Shown here: piece by piece, positions 27,972-36,548 of the stretch | Layout: each line of letters opens with the position of its first letter | Numbering within the stretch: position 1 is the stretch's first letter | NCBI RefSeq assembly: GCF_019966545.1 | Contig: NZ_JAIMIC010000002.1 | Span: 674,632 to 738,631, forward strand | DNA length: 64,000 bases | Reading direction: 5' to 3' | Origin: Heliomarina baculiformis | GTDB lineage: Bacteria > Pseudomonadota > Alphaproteobacteria > Rhodobacterales > Rhodobacteraceae | Position numbers and translations under genes: made by a program | The notes under the pieces: model-generated | Told to the model about the DNA's origin: nothing | The model's database searches: none | The model's input: the letters and a program-made list of their open reading frames with translations, nothing else

Positions 27972-30086
27972 ATGAGTTCTTCAGCAGAAATAAGGCAGAC
28001 TTTCTTTCAAGAGTGTGATGACCTTCTTGAAGCTCTGGATGACGGTCTCTGTGAAATTGACGAAGGGGTGTCAGATTTATCTTTCGATCCGGAAACGGTT
28101 AATGCTGTTTTCCGATCAGTGCACTCAATTAAGGGAGGCGCTGCAGCTTTTGGGCTGGATCAGCTGGTTCAGTTCGCTCATCAATTTGAAACAGTTCTCG
28201 ATTCGATGCGTTCCGGAAGTTTGACTGTGAACGAAGAAGTTTTGAAATTATGTCATAGAGCGGCAGATTGCCTAAATGACTTAGTTGTTGCAGGTCGCGA
28301 TGATATCAATCCTCCGGAAAACGTAAGCCAAGATTTGGTTGAGAAGCTTGCAAATTTAGTTCCAAATAAAACAGAAAATGCAAATGTTCAAAGTGAAGGG
28401 GCGAGTGATGATTTTGGCTTTGCCCCCGCTTCAATTTCAATAATTGATGAGGTTCCGGAAGCGGTTTCCGCGGGTTCGACTTATATAGTGAAGTTGCGCC
28501 CTCACAAAAGTCTCGCGTCAAGCGGCAATGATCCGCTCTTACTATTTAGAGAGCTATCGGAGCTTGGTGACTTAAAGGTGTCCGCAGACTTTGCAGAGGT
28601 AAAATCGCTTGAGAACCTTCAGGTTGAGGAATGCCGAATAACTTGGGTGCTGGAGATCAATACAAATTTCGGTGAGGCGGAGATCCGAGAGGTTTTCGAA
28701 TTCGTCGATGGAATGTGTGATCTTGATATTTCCAAGTTGAACTCGACTGTTTTGCAAGATGATCCATATTCCAGTACGAACCAGTCTGAGGTTGGTGCAA
28801 ATCCTCAAAATGACGCTAATATCCCCAGCGGAAGCGACCCGGTTGGTCGTGGGAAGAGTGGTGCTGTGGGCGGGGCTGCCAATGCTACGGTTCGTGTAAA
28901 TCTTGAGTTGGTTGATAGGTTAATAAATATGGTAGGGGAGCTGGTAATAAACCAGGCGGTGCTGACCCAGTGTATTGATGACGCAGGTGTGTTGGATAAT
29001 GGTGAGCTATCCACCAGTCTCGCAGAGTTCAAAAATTTGGCGCGCGATATTCAAGAAAGCGTTATGGCAATTAGAGCGCAGTCTGTTAAGCCGTTGTTTC
29101 AACGAATGGCGAGGATTGTCAGGGAAGCGTCGGAACTATCGGGAAAAGAAGCGCTCTTCGAAACAGAGGGAGAAACAACAGAAGTGGACAAGACTATTAT
29201 TGAGCGTCTTGTCGATCCATTAACTCACATGATCAGAAATGCCGTTGATCATGGGTTGGAGGCTCCAGAGCTGAGAAGGTCGGTGGGCAAATTAGAGACA
29301 GGCAAAGTGAAATTGTCTGCAGCGCACCGATCGGGCCGCGTTATCATTGAGGTATCTGACGATGGAGCCGGGATAAATAGAGAAAAGGTTTTCAGTATTG
29401 CCGTAGACAAGGGTCTTATACCTGCTGATTCTTCATTGAAGGACAGTGAAATTGACAATTTGCTTTTTCTTCCAGGGTTTTCAACAGCAGATAAGGTTTC
29501 TAATCTCTCCGGTCGAGGGGTTGGTATGGATGTCGTCCGGAGCGCAATTCAAAAATTGGGTGGAAGGGTAAACATATTCTCTAAACCCGGCGCCGGTACA
29601 ACGATGTCAATTAGTCTGCCGCTGACTCTCGCCGTTTTGGACGGTATGGTTGTGGATGTTGCTGGGCAGACTATGGTCGTTCCTATAACAGCTATTGTCG
29701 AAACACTCCGTCCCGACCCAGACGACATACATAAATTAGGAAGTGATAATACAGTCGTTTCGGTTCGAAATAAACTGGTTCCAGTCGTTGATCTAGGTGT
29801 CGTTTTCGGTCACAGATCTTCTGCCGTATCTTTATCGGAAATGGTTTTGCTTTTGGTTGAGTCTGACGATGCTACGAGTTGGGCCTTGGCTGTAGATCAA
29901 ATATTTGATCAAAGACAAGTTGTAATTAAAGGACTCGAGTCAAATTATGGGTATGTACCTGGTGTTGCTGCTGCAACAATTTTGGGCGATGGAAATATAG
30001 CTCTTATTATAGATCCCGAAGAAACTGCGCGTCGCTCCGATGAGGCGGGGGAATCGCTGAATATTCTTGCCATGGAGGGAAAGTAG
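27972..30086 (+). CDS. cheA: Chemotaxis histidine kinase CheA
   Basis: A 704-residue kinase with the full domain series. The P1 Hpt domain carries phospho-acceptor His51 (SVHSIKGG). A P2-like regulator-binding domain lies at about 165-260, after a linker. P3 dimerisation (VNLELVDRLINMVGELVINQA) is at about 310-370. The P4 ATPase has the N box NAVDHGLEAPE and G1 DDGAGINREK, and the P5 CheW-like domain begins after SISLPLTLAVLDG. All catalytic motifs are intact. It is AT-rich for this genome (56 of 120 bases G or C at 28021-28140). Its stop is immediately followed by the cheW ATG. Confidence 0.95.
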   Translation: MSSSAEIRQTFFQECDDLLEALDDGLCEIDEGVSDLSFDPETVNAVFRSVHSIKGGAAAFGLDQLVQFAHQFETVLDSMRSGSLTVNEEVLKLCHRAADCLNDLVVAGRDDINPPENVSQDLVEKLANLVPNKTENANVQSEGASDDFGFAPASISIIDEVPEAVSAGSTYIVKLRPHKSLASSGNDPLLLFRELSELGDLKVSADFAEVKSLENLQVEECRITWVLEINTNFGEAEIREVFEFVDGMCDLDISKLNSTVLQDDPYSSTNQSEVGANPQNDANIPSGSDPVGRGKSGAVGGAANATVRVNLELVDRLINMVGELVINQAVLTQCIDDAGVLDNGELSTSLAEFKNLARDIQESVMAIRAQSVKPLFQRMARIVREASELSGKEALFETEGETTEVDKTIIERLVDPLTHMIRNAVDHGLEAPELRRSVGKLETGKVKLSAAHRSGRVIIEVSDDGAGINREKVFSIAVDKGLIPADSSLKDSEIDNLLFLPGFSTADKVSNLSGRGVGMDVVRSAIQKLGGRVNIFSKPGAGTTMSISLPLTLAVLDGMVVDVAGQTMVVPITAIVETLRPDPDDIHKLGSDNTVVSVRNKLVPVVDLGVVFGHRSSAVSLSEMVLLLVESDDATSWALAVDQIFDQRQVVIKGLESNYGYVPGVAAATILGDGNIALIIDPEETARRSDEAGESLNILAMEGK

Positions 30087-30560
30087 ATGGCTGAACCTGC
30101 ACTGTCTCAATCCGGTCATCGTGAGCTCGTCACATTTCGAGTCGGTAATCAGGATTTTTGTATTGATATCATGCTAGTTAGAGAAATACGTGGCTGGACG
30201 CCCGCCACGATATTGCCGCACGCTCCATCATATGTTTTAGGAGTGATAAACTTGAGGGGGTCAGTTGTCCCCATAGTGGACTTGTCGGCTCGTCTGGGTC
30301 TCCAAGCTTCGGTACCTGACGACCGGCATGTTATTGTAATAGCTGTAATTGATAGTCAAACCGTTGGTTTTCTTGTTAGCTCTGTTTCGGACATTATAGG
30401 TATTGACCAAGTGGATATTCAAGGAACGCCAGACGTGACATCAGAAACGACTAGGGCTTTCATCGAAGGCGTTATAGTTACTGATGAGCGAATGTTGCGA
30501 GTTATTGATATAAAAACAGTTCTTCCAAAGTCGGTTGAAAAACGGCTGCGTGATGAATAG
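30087..30560 (+). CDS. cheW: Chemotaxis coupling protein CheW
   Basis: A 157-residue CheW domain connecting receptors with CheA. LVTFRVGNQDFCIDIMLVREI and VLGVINLRGSVVPIVDLSARLG are the standard strands, and the C-terminal ERMLRVIDIKTVL is complete. It starts on the base after the cheA stop and its end overlaps the cheR start by 8 bases. Confidence 0.95.
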   Translation: MAEPALSQSGHRELVTFRVGNQDFCIDIMLVREIRGWTPATILPHAPSYVLGVINLRGSVVPIVDLSARLGLQASVPDDRHVIVIAVIDSQTVGFLVSSVSDIIGIDQVDIQGTPDVTSETTRAFIEGVIVTDERMLRVIDIKTVLPKSVEKRLRDE

Positions 30561-31437
30561 CTTGAATACAACCTCAGAGAGATCCAACTCGGCTTCTGAT
30601 GTTTCTTACACTTCAGAGGATTTTACTCGAATCTCAGAAATTTTGCATTCCATATCTGGTATCAAAATGCCGGAATCCAATGAGGCATTGGTTTTTTCAA
30701 GGTTGTTTAGAAGGGTTCGAAACTTGGGATTGGGCGGCTTCAGGGATTACATAAATATTCTAGAATCAGGGGGCGACATCGAAGAAAAAGAGTATATGGT
30801 TTCTGCCTTAACAACTAATACGACTAGATTCTTTCGTGAGGATTACCATTTTGCAACTTTCTCTGATGATGTGCTGCCTTCTTTGGTTTCCAGGGCTCGT
30901 AAGGGAGAGCGTATTAGGATTTGGTCTGCGGGATGTTCTTCCGGGGAGGAGCCGTATTCGATCGCGGCTTGCATATTGAAATCATTTCCAGATGCATATC
31001 GTTTTGATTTCAGAATATTGGGCACAGATATTAATAAATCCGTTTTGAGTGTTGCGGAGAAAGGTGTTTACGAAAAATCTGTCTTAAATTCGTGCGGGCA
31101 CCATCTTATTGCGGATGTATTTGAGGATGAAGTAGGGGTTAGCGGGCGCTTATCGGTGCGTGAGGATCTTAGAAAGTTGATCACCTTTCGCTACATGAAC
31201 TTTATGGATCCATGGCCGGTTCGAGGACCATTTTCGACTATTTTCTGCCGAAATGTGATGATTTACATGGAGAACGATGTTCAAAGTATGGTCTGGAAGG
31301 GGATGTCGAAAATTCTAGAGCCGGAAGGTTACCTCTTTATCGGGCATTCGGAGCGAATAGGCGACGAGTTAAAAAGTGAACTTGAACTTGTCGGAAAGAC
31401 CACTTTTCGAAAATTAGAAAAAAAAGTAAAGAGGTGA
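30553..31437 (+). CDS. cheR: Chemoreceptor methyltransferase CheR
   Basis: Methylates receptor glutamates using S-adenosylmethionine. From ATG 30553 it is 294 residues. The N-terminal helical domain ends at LTTNTTRFFRE, the SAM-binding motif WSAGCSSGEEPYSIA is complete, and GTDINKSVLSVAEKG and FSTIFCRNVMIYM follow. A TTG at 30535 would add six residues; the ATG is more likely although its ribosome site is weak. AT content is high (49 of 120 bases G or C at 31021-31140). The methylesterase CheB normally paired with it is not in this cluster. Confidence 0.94.
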   Translation: MNSLNTTSERSNSASDVSYTSEDFTRISEILHSISGIKMPESNEALVFSRLFRRVRNLGLGGFRDYINILESGGDIEEKEYMVSALTTNTTRFFREDYHFATFSDDVLPSLVSRARKGERIRIWSAGCSSGEEPYSIAACILKSFPDAYRFDFRILGTDINKSVLSVAEKGVYEKSVLNSCGHHLIADVFEDEVGVSGRLSVREDLRKLITFRYMNFMDPWPVRGPFSTIFCRNVMIYMENDVQSMVWKGMSKILEPEGYLFIGHSERIGDELKSELELVGKTTFRKLEKKVKR

Positions 31438-31441
31438 TTAA

Positions 31442-31828
31442 ATGGCTTTGAGGGATTCTCTTCAGATTCTGGTTGTTGATGACATGGCGACTAGTCGGAG
31501 CTTGATCATTATGGCTTTGGAGGAAATTGGGATAAAGAAAATAGATTTTAGTGTTGATGGGAAGTCAGCCTTGCAGTCATTGTCAGCGCGTCCCGCGCAT
31601 CTTGTGATTTCAGACTATAATATGCCTGAAATGGATGGTTTGTACCTTTTGCACGCGTTGAGAAATGGTCCTTCGACAAAAGGCATTGGATTCATACTGG
31701 TAAGCGGTAGGGTTGATCAAAAGATTATCTCGACGGGAAAGCAACTCGGAATGAATAACTTTATACAAAAGCCATTTACTACTCCGCAAATGAAAGACTG
31801 TATTCAGGCAGTTGTTGGCCCATTGTAG
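31442..31828 (+). CDS. Response regulator, second CheY-like
   Basis: A 128-residue single receiver domain. Acidic pair Asp13-Asp14, phospho-acceptor Asp58 (ISDYNMPEMDG), switch Ser88 and Lys110 (FIQKPF) are all present. It is closer to motor-binding CheY proteins (DYNMPxMDG) than the first copy, so this one may be the motor regulator and the first a modulator or sink; that division is inference. It is 4 bases after cheR and 2 bases before the next gene. Confidence 0.92.
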   Translation: MALRDSLQILVVDDMATSRSLIIMALEEIGIKKIDFSVDGKSALQSLSARPAHLVISDYNMPEMDGLYLLHALRNGPSTKGIGFILVSGRVDQKIISTGKQLGMNNFIQKPFTTPQMKDCIQAVVGPL

Positions 31829-31830
31829 GA

Positions 31831-32205
31831 ATGCACAAAGTAGAAATTGCTCCAGTTGCAATGGGCCCCTTGTTGTCACGGGTGTCGATTCAACTTCAAG
31901 AGCTACAAAGAAATGGAAGAGTTGTTGAGGATGCGATCGCACGGTCGTTGTTGGGGGATGAACTTTCGATCAATGAAAATCTGACGAACCTCCAAGGTAT
32001 AGATTCTATTGTTCAAGTCCTCGGAGAGTTGGAGAAGTATATCGCTAACCTTGCGGATCAGGCATGTAGCGAACATTTAGTCGATATCAATTTGTCGGTT
32101 CAGGAGATTAAGCTTAGAGACCTGGCTCGAAGCTTGGTGGGTCCACTTACGGAAGCCATTGTTGACGAAGACGGCGGTATTAGTGGTGAAGTGGACCTGT
32201 TCTAA
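31831..32205 (+). CDS. Small che-operon protein, candidate CheZ/CheT-like phosphatase
   Basis: A 124-residue, largely helical protein that closes the che operon. I do not recognise it with certainty. Around residues 54-62 it reads LQGIDSIVQ, which contains Asp58-xxx-Gln62, the DxxxQ arrangement used by CheZ (QDLTGQ) and reported for the alphaproteobacterial CheT to dephosphorylate CheY-P. The motif sits in a long amphipathic helix, as in those proteins. It follows a CheY by 2 bases, the expected place. The acidic C-terminus (EDGGISGEVDLF) could be a CheY-docking tail as in CheZ. Alternative: an unrelated scaffold. Confidence 0.6.
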   Translation: MHKVEIAPVAMGPLLSRVSIQLQELQRNGRVVEDAIARSLLGDELSINENLTNLQGIDSIVQVLGELEKYIANLADQACSEHLVDINLSVQEIKLRDLARSLVGPLTEAIVDEDGGISGEVDLF

Positions 32206-32701
32206 TTGGAATGATGTATACTCCAGTAGCGCTTCTTTCCTAACGTATGAACTTAGTATCCTTTGTGCGCTAATGATTGGTGGTTCCCTTTTCTCGGATC
32301 GATGCGGTATTAAATTGGTTCCACTAGCTTGGTCCAATTGTTGAAGCAACTAATATCGCGTAGTGGAAAATGTTGCGCTGGCCAGCTGTAATGGGATGAA
32401 CGGATACAAGGGATTTGTTTAAATTGGGACTCTCAATCTGGGTATCATTGGCTAAGGTTAAGTTTTTCGAACTGAATTAGGCATTCCATTTAGGTAACAT
32501 CATTGCGTTGAAAAAAATGCCTGGTTCCGAGTATTTATTTGCGAACCGACCCAGCTTACGAGTTTGGGATGGTGTGTGATATTGAAATTGGGTATTCAGT
32601 TGTATTTGTGATGCAGGGACGACAATTGGCTTGAATTTTCCAATCGTGCTTAGACCTTTTGGCAATGTGAATTGTTGAACGCCGAAGATAACGTGCCGAG
32701 C
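32206..32701. other. AT-rich gene-free segment at the end of the che locus
   Basis: Nearly 500 bases without a credible gene: frames are short and lack ribosome sites and protein-like composition. The DNA is as AT-rich as the che genes, unlike truA to its right. An imperfect inverted repeat (AATTGG...TCCAATT, about 32315-32341) is present, but no T-tract terminator follows. The stretch looks like decayed DNA at an island boundary, although no attachment site, tRNA or integrase was found. Confidence 0.55.
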
Positions 32702-33466
32702 TCAGAACGGCTCGTCGTCATACTCCACTCGCTTCAAATACAGCCCTTGCGGAGGGCAGACCGGGCCGCAGGCGGAACGGTGTTGCGCGGCGAGGGCCGC
32801 CGCCACATCTGCGGGGTTCCATGCTCCGGCTCCTACGCGTTCGAGTGTTCCGACGAAGCTGCGCACCTGGTTGTGCAGGAAGGATCGCGCGCGGACCAGA
32901 AAATGGATTTCGGAACCAGACAGTCCATCAGTTCGAAAAACCTGAAGGGAATCCAATGTTTTCACCGGGCTCGCCGCCTGGCAGATTGAGGCTCGGAATG
33001 TGGTGAAATCATGGCGACCTATGAGGTGGTTCGCAGCTTCCTGCATAGCCTCGTCGTCGAGTTCATGTCCTATCTGCCAGACGAGGCCCTTTTCATGGGT
33101 GGCCGGCGCGCGCCGCACCAGAATCCGAAACAGGTACTCGCGTTTCGTGGCAGAAAACCTTGCATGCCAGTCATCCGCTACTTTCGCGCAAGCGATAATG
33201 GCAACGGGCGCCGGTTTCAGATGGTAGTTCAGCGCCTCGGAAAGCCGAAAAGGATCCCACTCCTTTACCATGTCGCAATGGGCAACCTGACCCAACGCAT
33301 GCACGCCGGCATCAGTCCGGCCCGCTGCCGCAATTGTATGGGCACGTGGTTCTAGCCTTGCGAGAGCGGCCTCGATAGCACCCTGTACGGATGGCTGATC
33401 GGCCTGCCTTTGCCACCCGGCAAAAGGTGCACCATGGTATTCGACCTTGAGAGCATAACGTGGCAT
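32702..33466 (-). CDS. truA: tRNA pseudouridine synthase A
   Basis: Makes pseudouridine at tRNA positions 38-40. The protein has 254 residues, the usual size. The catalytic motif [10 protein letters not shown] holds Asp52, with [12 protein letters not shown] at the N-terminus and [13 protein letters not shown] near residue 200. Composition returns to the genome norm here, marking the right side of the AT-rich region. It diverges from ycjX across about 105 bases. Confidence 0.95.
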   Translation of the reverse strand: MPRYALKVEYHGAPFAGWQRQADQPSVQGAIEAALARLEPRAHTIAAAGRTDAGVHALGQVAHCDMVKEWDPFRLSEALNYHLKPAPVAIIACAKVADDWHARFSATKREYLFRILVRRAPATHEKGLVWQIGHELDDEAMQEAANHLIGRHDFTTFRASICQAASPVKTLDSLQVFRTDGLSGSEIHFLVRARSFLHNQVRSFVGTLERVGAGAWNPADVAAALAAQHRSACGPVCPPQGLYLKRVEYDDEPF

Positions 33467-33571
33467 GTCAGCGCCTTATCCAAAGCTCCGCTCGCGGACA
33501 AGTGGCCTTGGCTCTGGTAAGAGGGCAGGGGCTTGCTTATCTTGGTGTTCAAGGCAGAGCAGGGTTTTGGT

Positions 33572-34975
33572 TTGGGTATTACTTCGATTGCGGATGAATT
33601 GTTGCGTCGGGCCGACCGTGTCAGCGGCGCAGTGACCGAAGCCTTCTTTGAACCCGTGATCCGCCTTGGTGTGACGGGGCTTGCGCGTTCTGGCAAGACG
33701 GTCTTCATTACATCGCTGGTTGCCAATTTGATGGAACGCGGACGAATGGGGGGCCTCGTCGCAGTGCGCGAAGGCCGTGTCGATGCGGCGTTTCTGCAAC
33801 CTCAGCCCGATCATACGGTGGCGCGTTTCGAATACGAGGATCATATTGCCGCCCTGACCGGCGCGTCTCCGACATGGCCCGACAGCACGCGCACTGTATC
33901 TGAACTGCGTCTGTCTATGCGGGTCAGGTCCTCGGGGTTGCTGGCTGGGGTCAAGGGACCACGCACTATACATCTCGATATTGTGGATTACCCGGGCGAA
34001 TGGCTGCTTGATCTCGCTCTGCTCGATAAAAGCTACGAGACATGGTCGGAAGAAACGCTGAGCCGTATTCAGAAACGGCCGGAAGCGTCGGAATTCATCG
34101 ATTTGGCCCGCGCCGAGGACAGCGGGGCGAAGCTGGACGAACCGCGCGCCAAACATATGGCGGATGCGTTTACACGATATCTAAAGGCGGCGCAGGAAAA
34201 GGGGTGGTCCGATTGCACGCCGGGTCGCTTTCTGTTGCCCGGGGATCTGGCTGGCGCGCCGGTTCTGACTTTTGCGCCGTTACCGCCCAATGGTGACGCA
34301 TCGCGTGGATCGCTCTGGCGCGCGATGGAACGGCGTTTCAAGGCTTACCAGTCGGAAGTCGTCAAACCGTTCTTTCGCGACCATTTTGCGCGTATTGACC
34401 GGCAAGTGGTGCTGGTCGATGTGCTCGGGGCGCTCCAGCGCGGACCGGAATCTCTCGTGGATATGCAGGACACGCTGGCCGATATCCTGAGCGCCTATCG
34501 TCCGGGCAAGAGCGCCTTTCTCACGAGACTTCTGGGGAGCCAGAGGGTTGAAAAGATCCTGTTCGCAGCAACCAAGGCGGATCATTTGCATCACACGCAG
34601 CACCCGCAATTGACCGCGCTGATTGAGGCGCTGGTCCGTCAGGCATCGGAACGCGCGCGGTTTGCGGGGGCCGAAACCTCGGCCATGTCTATCGCCGCCT
34701 TGCGAACGACCACGGAGCTCACCCGCGAGCATGCGGGGAGTGATCTCCACATGGTGCGTGGAACCCTGTTGGAGACGGGCAAGCAGGCGGCCTTTCATCC
34801 TGGCGACCTGCCGGAGAACCCAGCAAGCCTGCTGGCATCTGGCGCAAAATGGGATGAGGACAGGTTTCAGGCGATGTCATTTGCACCTGCGCCGCTGACC
34901 CTGCGCCCGGGCGACGGTCCGCCGCACATCCGTCTTGACCGGGCAGCGCAGTTTCTGATCGGAGATCGGCTATGA
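33572..34975 (+). CDS. ycjX: YcjX-family P-loop NTPase (DUF463)
   Basis: A 467-residue predicted GTP/ATP-binding protein of the YcjX family, linked in other proteobacteria to stress and envelope response. The Walker A motif is GLARSGKT near residue 42, preceded by the family opening EAFFEPVIRLGVTG; VDYPGEW resembles a switch region. Start codon is uncertain: TTG 33572 has AGGG seven bases upstream and gives MGITSIADELL, typical for the family, whereas TTG 33533 or GTG 33545 would add 9 to 13 residues. It overlaps the GNAT gene by 4 bases and shares the operon with the YcjF-like membrane protein. Confidence 0.88.
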   Translation: MGITSIADELLRRADRVSGAVTEAFFEPVIRLGVTGLARSGKTVFITSLVANLMERGRMGGLVAVREGRVDAAFLQPQPDHTVARFEYEDHIAALTGASPTWPDSTRTVSELRLSMRVRSSGLLAGVKGPRTIHLDIVDYPGEWLLDLALLDKSYETWSEETLSRIQKRPEASEFIDLARAEDSGAKLDEPRAKHMADAFTRYLKAAQEKGWSDCTPGRFLLPGDLAGAPVLTFAPLPPNGDASRGSLWRAMERRFKAYQSEVVKPFFRDHFARIDRQVVLVDVLGALQRGPESLVDMQDTLADILSAYRPGKSAFLTRLLGSQRVEKILFAATKADHLHHTQHPQLTALIEALVRQASERARFAGAETSAMSIAALRTTTELTREHAGSDLHMVRGTLLETGKQAAFHPGDLPENPASLLASGAKWDEDRFQAMSFAPAPLTLRPGDGPPHIRLDRAAQFLIGDRL

Positions 34976-35421
34976 AAGCGCGTTTGCGGGCTGCCGATCT
35001 TGCCGATGCAGGGGGCATGGGCGACATCCTGTGGGACTTTCAGGACCAGAATGACTGGATGCCGAACCTGTATCCACGTGGCGAGATGATCCGGTTTTCC
35101 GAGCAAATGACGGGCAAGGGCTGGGTAACGGTCGCTCTGTATGGTGAAATCCTTGCGGGTTTCATTGCCCGTGATGGCGATGAAATATGCGCACTCTACG
35201 TGCGGCCGGGGCTTGAACGGCAGGGAATCGGCAAGCAACTGCTCGATTCTGCAAAATCGGAATGTGAATCGCTTTGGCTGCGCTGTCTTGCCCCGAATGC
35301 GGCGGCCCGGCAGTTCTATCGCCGCGAGGGTTTTGCTGAAATTGATCGCGGCAATGGCGATGGAAACGATGAAGGGTTGCCAGAAGTGACATATGGATGG
35401 GCCTTGGAGCCATCGACATGA
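34972..35421 (+). CDS. GNAT-family N-acetyltransferase
   Basis: A 149-residue acetyl-CoA-dependent acetyltransferase. The acetyl-CoA loop region reads YVRPGLERQGIGKQLL (R/Q-x-x-G-x-G/A), and the C-terminal NAAARQFYRREGF is typical of GNAT strand-helix 5. Acceptor is unknown. It is embedded between ycjX and ycjF with ATGA overlaps on both sides, an unusual insertion for this pair, so it may modify one of the two partners or simply be co-regulated. Confidence 0.88.
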   Translation: MKARLRAADLADAGGMGDILWDFQDQNDWMPNLYPRGEMIRFSEQMTGKGWVTVALYGEILAGFIARDGDEICALYVRPGLERQGIGKQLLDSAKSECESLWLRCLAPNAAARQFYRREGFAEIDRGNGDGNDEGLPEVTYGWALEPST

Positions 35422-36422
35422 GCAAGGGACCGGTACTTATCGACCTCGATCCCGTTGAAGAGGCGGCAGATGTGACGGAAGCCCCTTCGGTACCCGATGT
35501 GGGCGAAGATTTTTCCAATGCGGGGCAGGGGATGCAGATGGCTTCTCGCATCGCGACCCGGCGCACGTCGTGGCTGGCAAAGACCTTCTGGTCGCTCGCG
35601 GGGGCAGCACTTGGCGCGGTTATCTCGATCGCAGCTTGGGAATTCGTTCTTGGGCTGATGGATCGCGCGCCGGTCCTTGGCTGGGTTGTGACAGGTATCT
35701 TTAGTGCGCTCCTGTTCGTGCTGGCCCTTATCTGCATGCGTGAACTGGCGGCCTTTGCCCGGTTGGGGCGGATCGATTCCCTGAAACAGGCCGCGGATCA
35801 GGCGCTGGCAGATCAGGATCTGGTGGCAGCGCGTGATGTGGCCGGGCGGCTGGTTACTTTCTACAAGGGCCGCGAAGACACGCGGTGGGGCCGGGAGCGG
35901 CTGGAAGAACGGGTCGGTGATCAGTTCGATGCTGTCGCGGTCTTTGATCTGGTCGAAGCTGAACTGCTGGCTCCGCTTGATGCAGCGGCGACGCGCGAAG
36001 TCGAAGCTGCCGCACGGCAGGTGGCGACGGTCACGGCCGTCGTGCCGCTGGCCCTTGCGGACGTGGCAACGGCGCTGGCCTCGTCCTTGCGGATGATCCG
36101 CCGGATCGCGGAAATCTACGGTGGCAGGTCCGGTTTTCTTGGAAGCTGGCGTCTGACCCGCGCGGTGTTTTCACATCTCGTTGCAACGGGCGCGGTCGCG
36201 GTCGGCGACGATCTGCTGGAACCGGTTCTTGGCGGGTCGATCCTGTCACGCTTGTCCCGTCGATTTGGCGAGGGGCTCGTGAACGGTGCCCTCTCGGCCC
36301 GCGTGGGCGTCGCTGCGATGGAGGTCTGCCGCCCCCTGCCTTTCGGTGCGGGCCGTCGCCCCTCGGTGCGCCGTATCGTGCAGCGCTCGCTTACTGGGCT
36401 CTTCGGCAAGAAAGACGGCTGA
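35418..36422 (+). CDS. ycjF: YcjF-family inner-membrane protein (DUF697 / TIGR01620)
   Basis: A 334-residue membrane protein. The acidic N-terminal tail (PVLIDLDPVEEAAD) is cytosolic; two hydrophobic segments follow at about residues 62-84 and 90-112. A helical domain with further hydrophobic stretches then contains GSWRLTRAVFSHLVATGAVAVGDD, typical of the YcjF/DUF697 family. It is coupled by ATGA to the GNAT gene. YcjX and YcjF pairs are found together widely; joint function in envelope stress is known only loosely. Confidence 0.87.
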   Translation: MSKGPVLIDLDPVEEAADVTEAPSVPDVGEDFSNAGQGMQMASRIATRRTSWLAKTFWSLAGAALGAVISIAAWEFVLGLMDRAPVLGWVVTGIFSALLFVLALICMRELAAFARLGRIDSLKQAADQALADQDLVAARDVAGRLVTFYKGREDTRWGRERLEERVGDQFDAVAVFDLVEAELLAPLDAAATREVEAAARQVATVTAVVPLALADVATALASSLRMIRRIAEIYGGRSGFLGSWRLTRAVFSHLVATGAVAVGDDLLEPVLGGSILSRLSRRFGEGLVNGALSARVGVAAMEVCRPLPFGAGRRPSVRRIVQRSLTGLFGKKDG

Positions 36423-36548
36423 ACGAGAAACCTTTCCTTTCTTTCCAGTCGGTTATGAGGGAGATCCAAGAAAAACGAAGAAAGCTGAAACTTTCCGGCA
36501 CTCCCCGTCCGTATCAGTGGCCGTAAACGTTAACAGGGGAGAACGACC

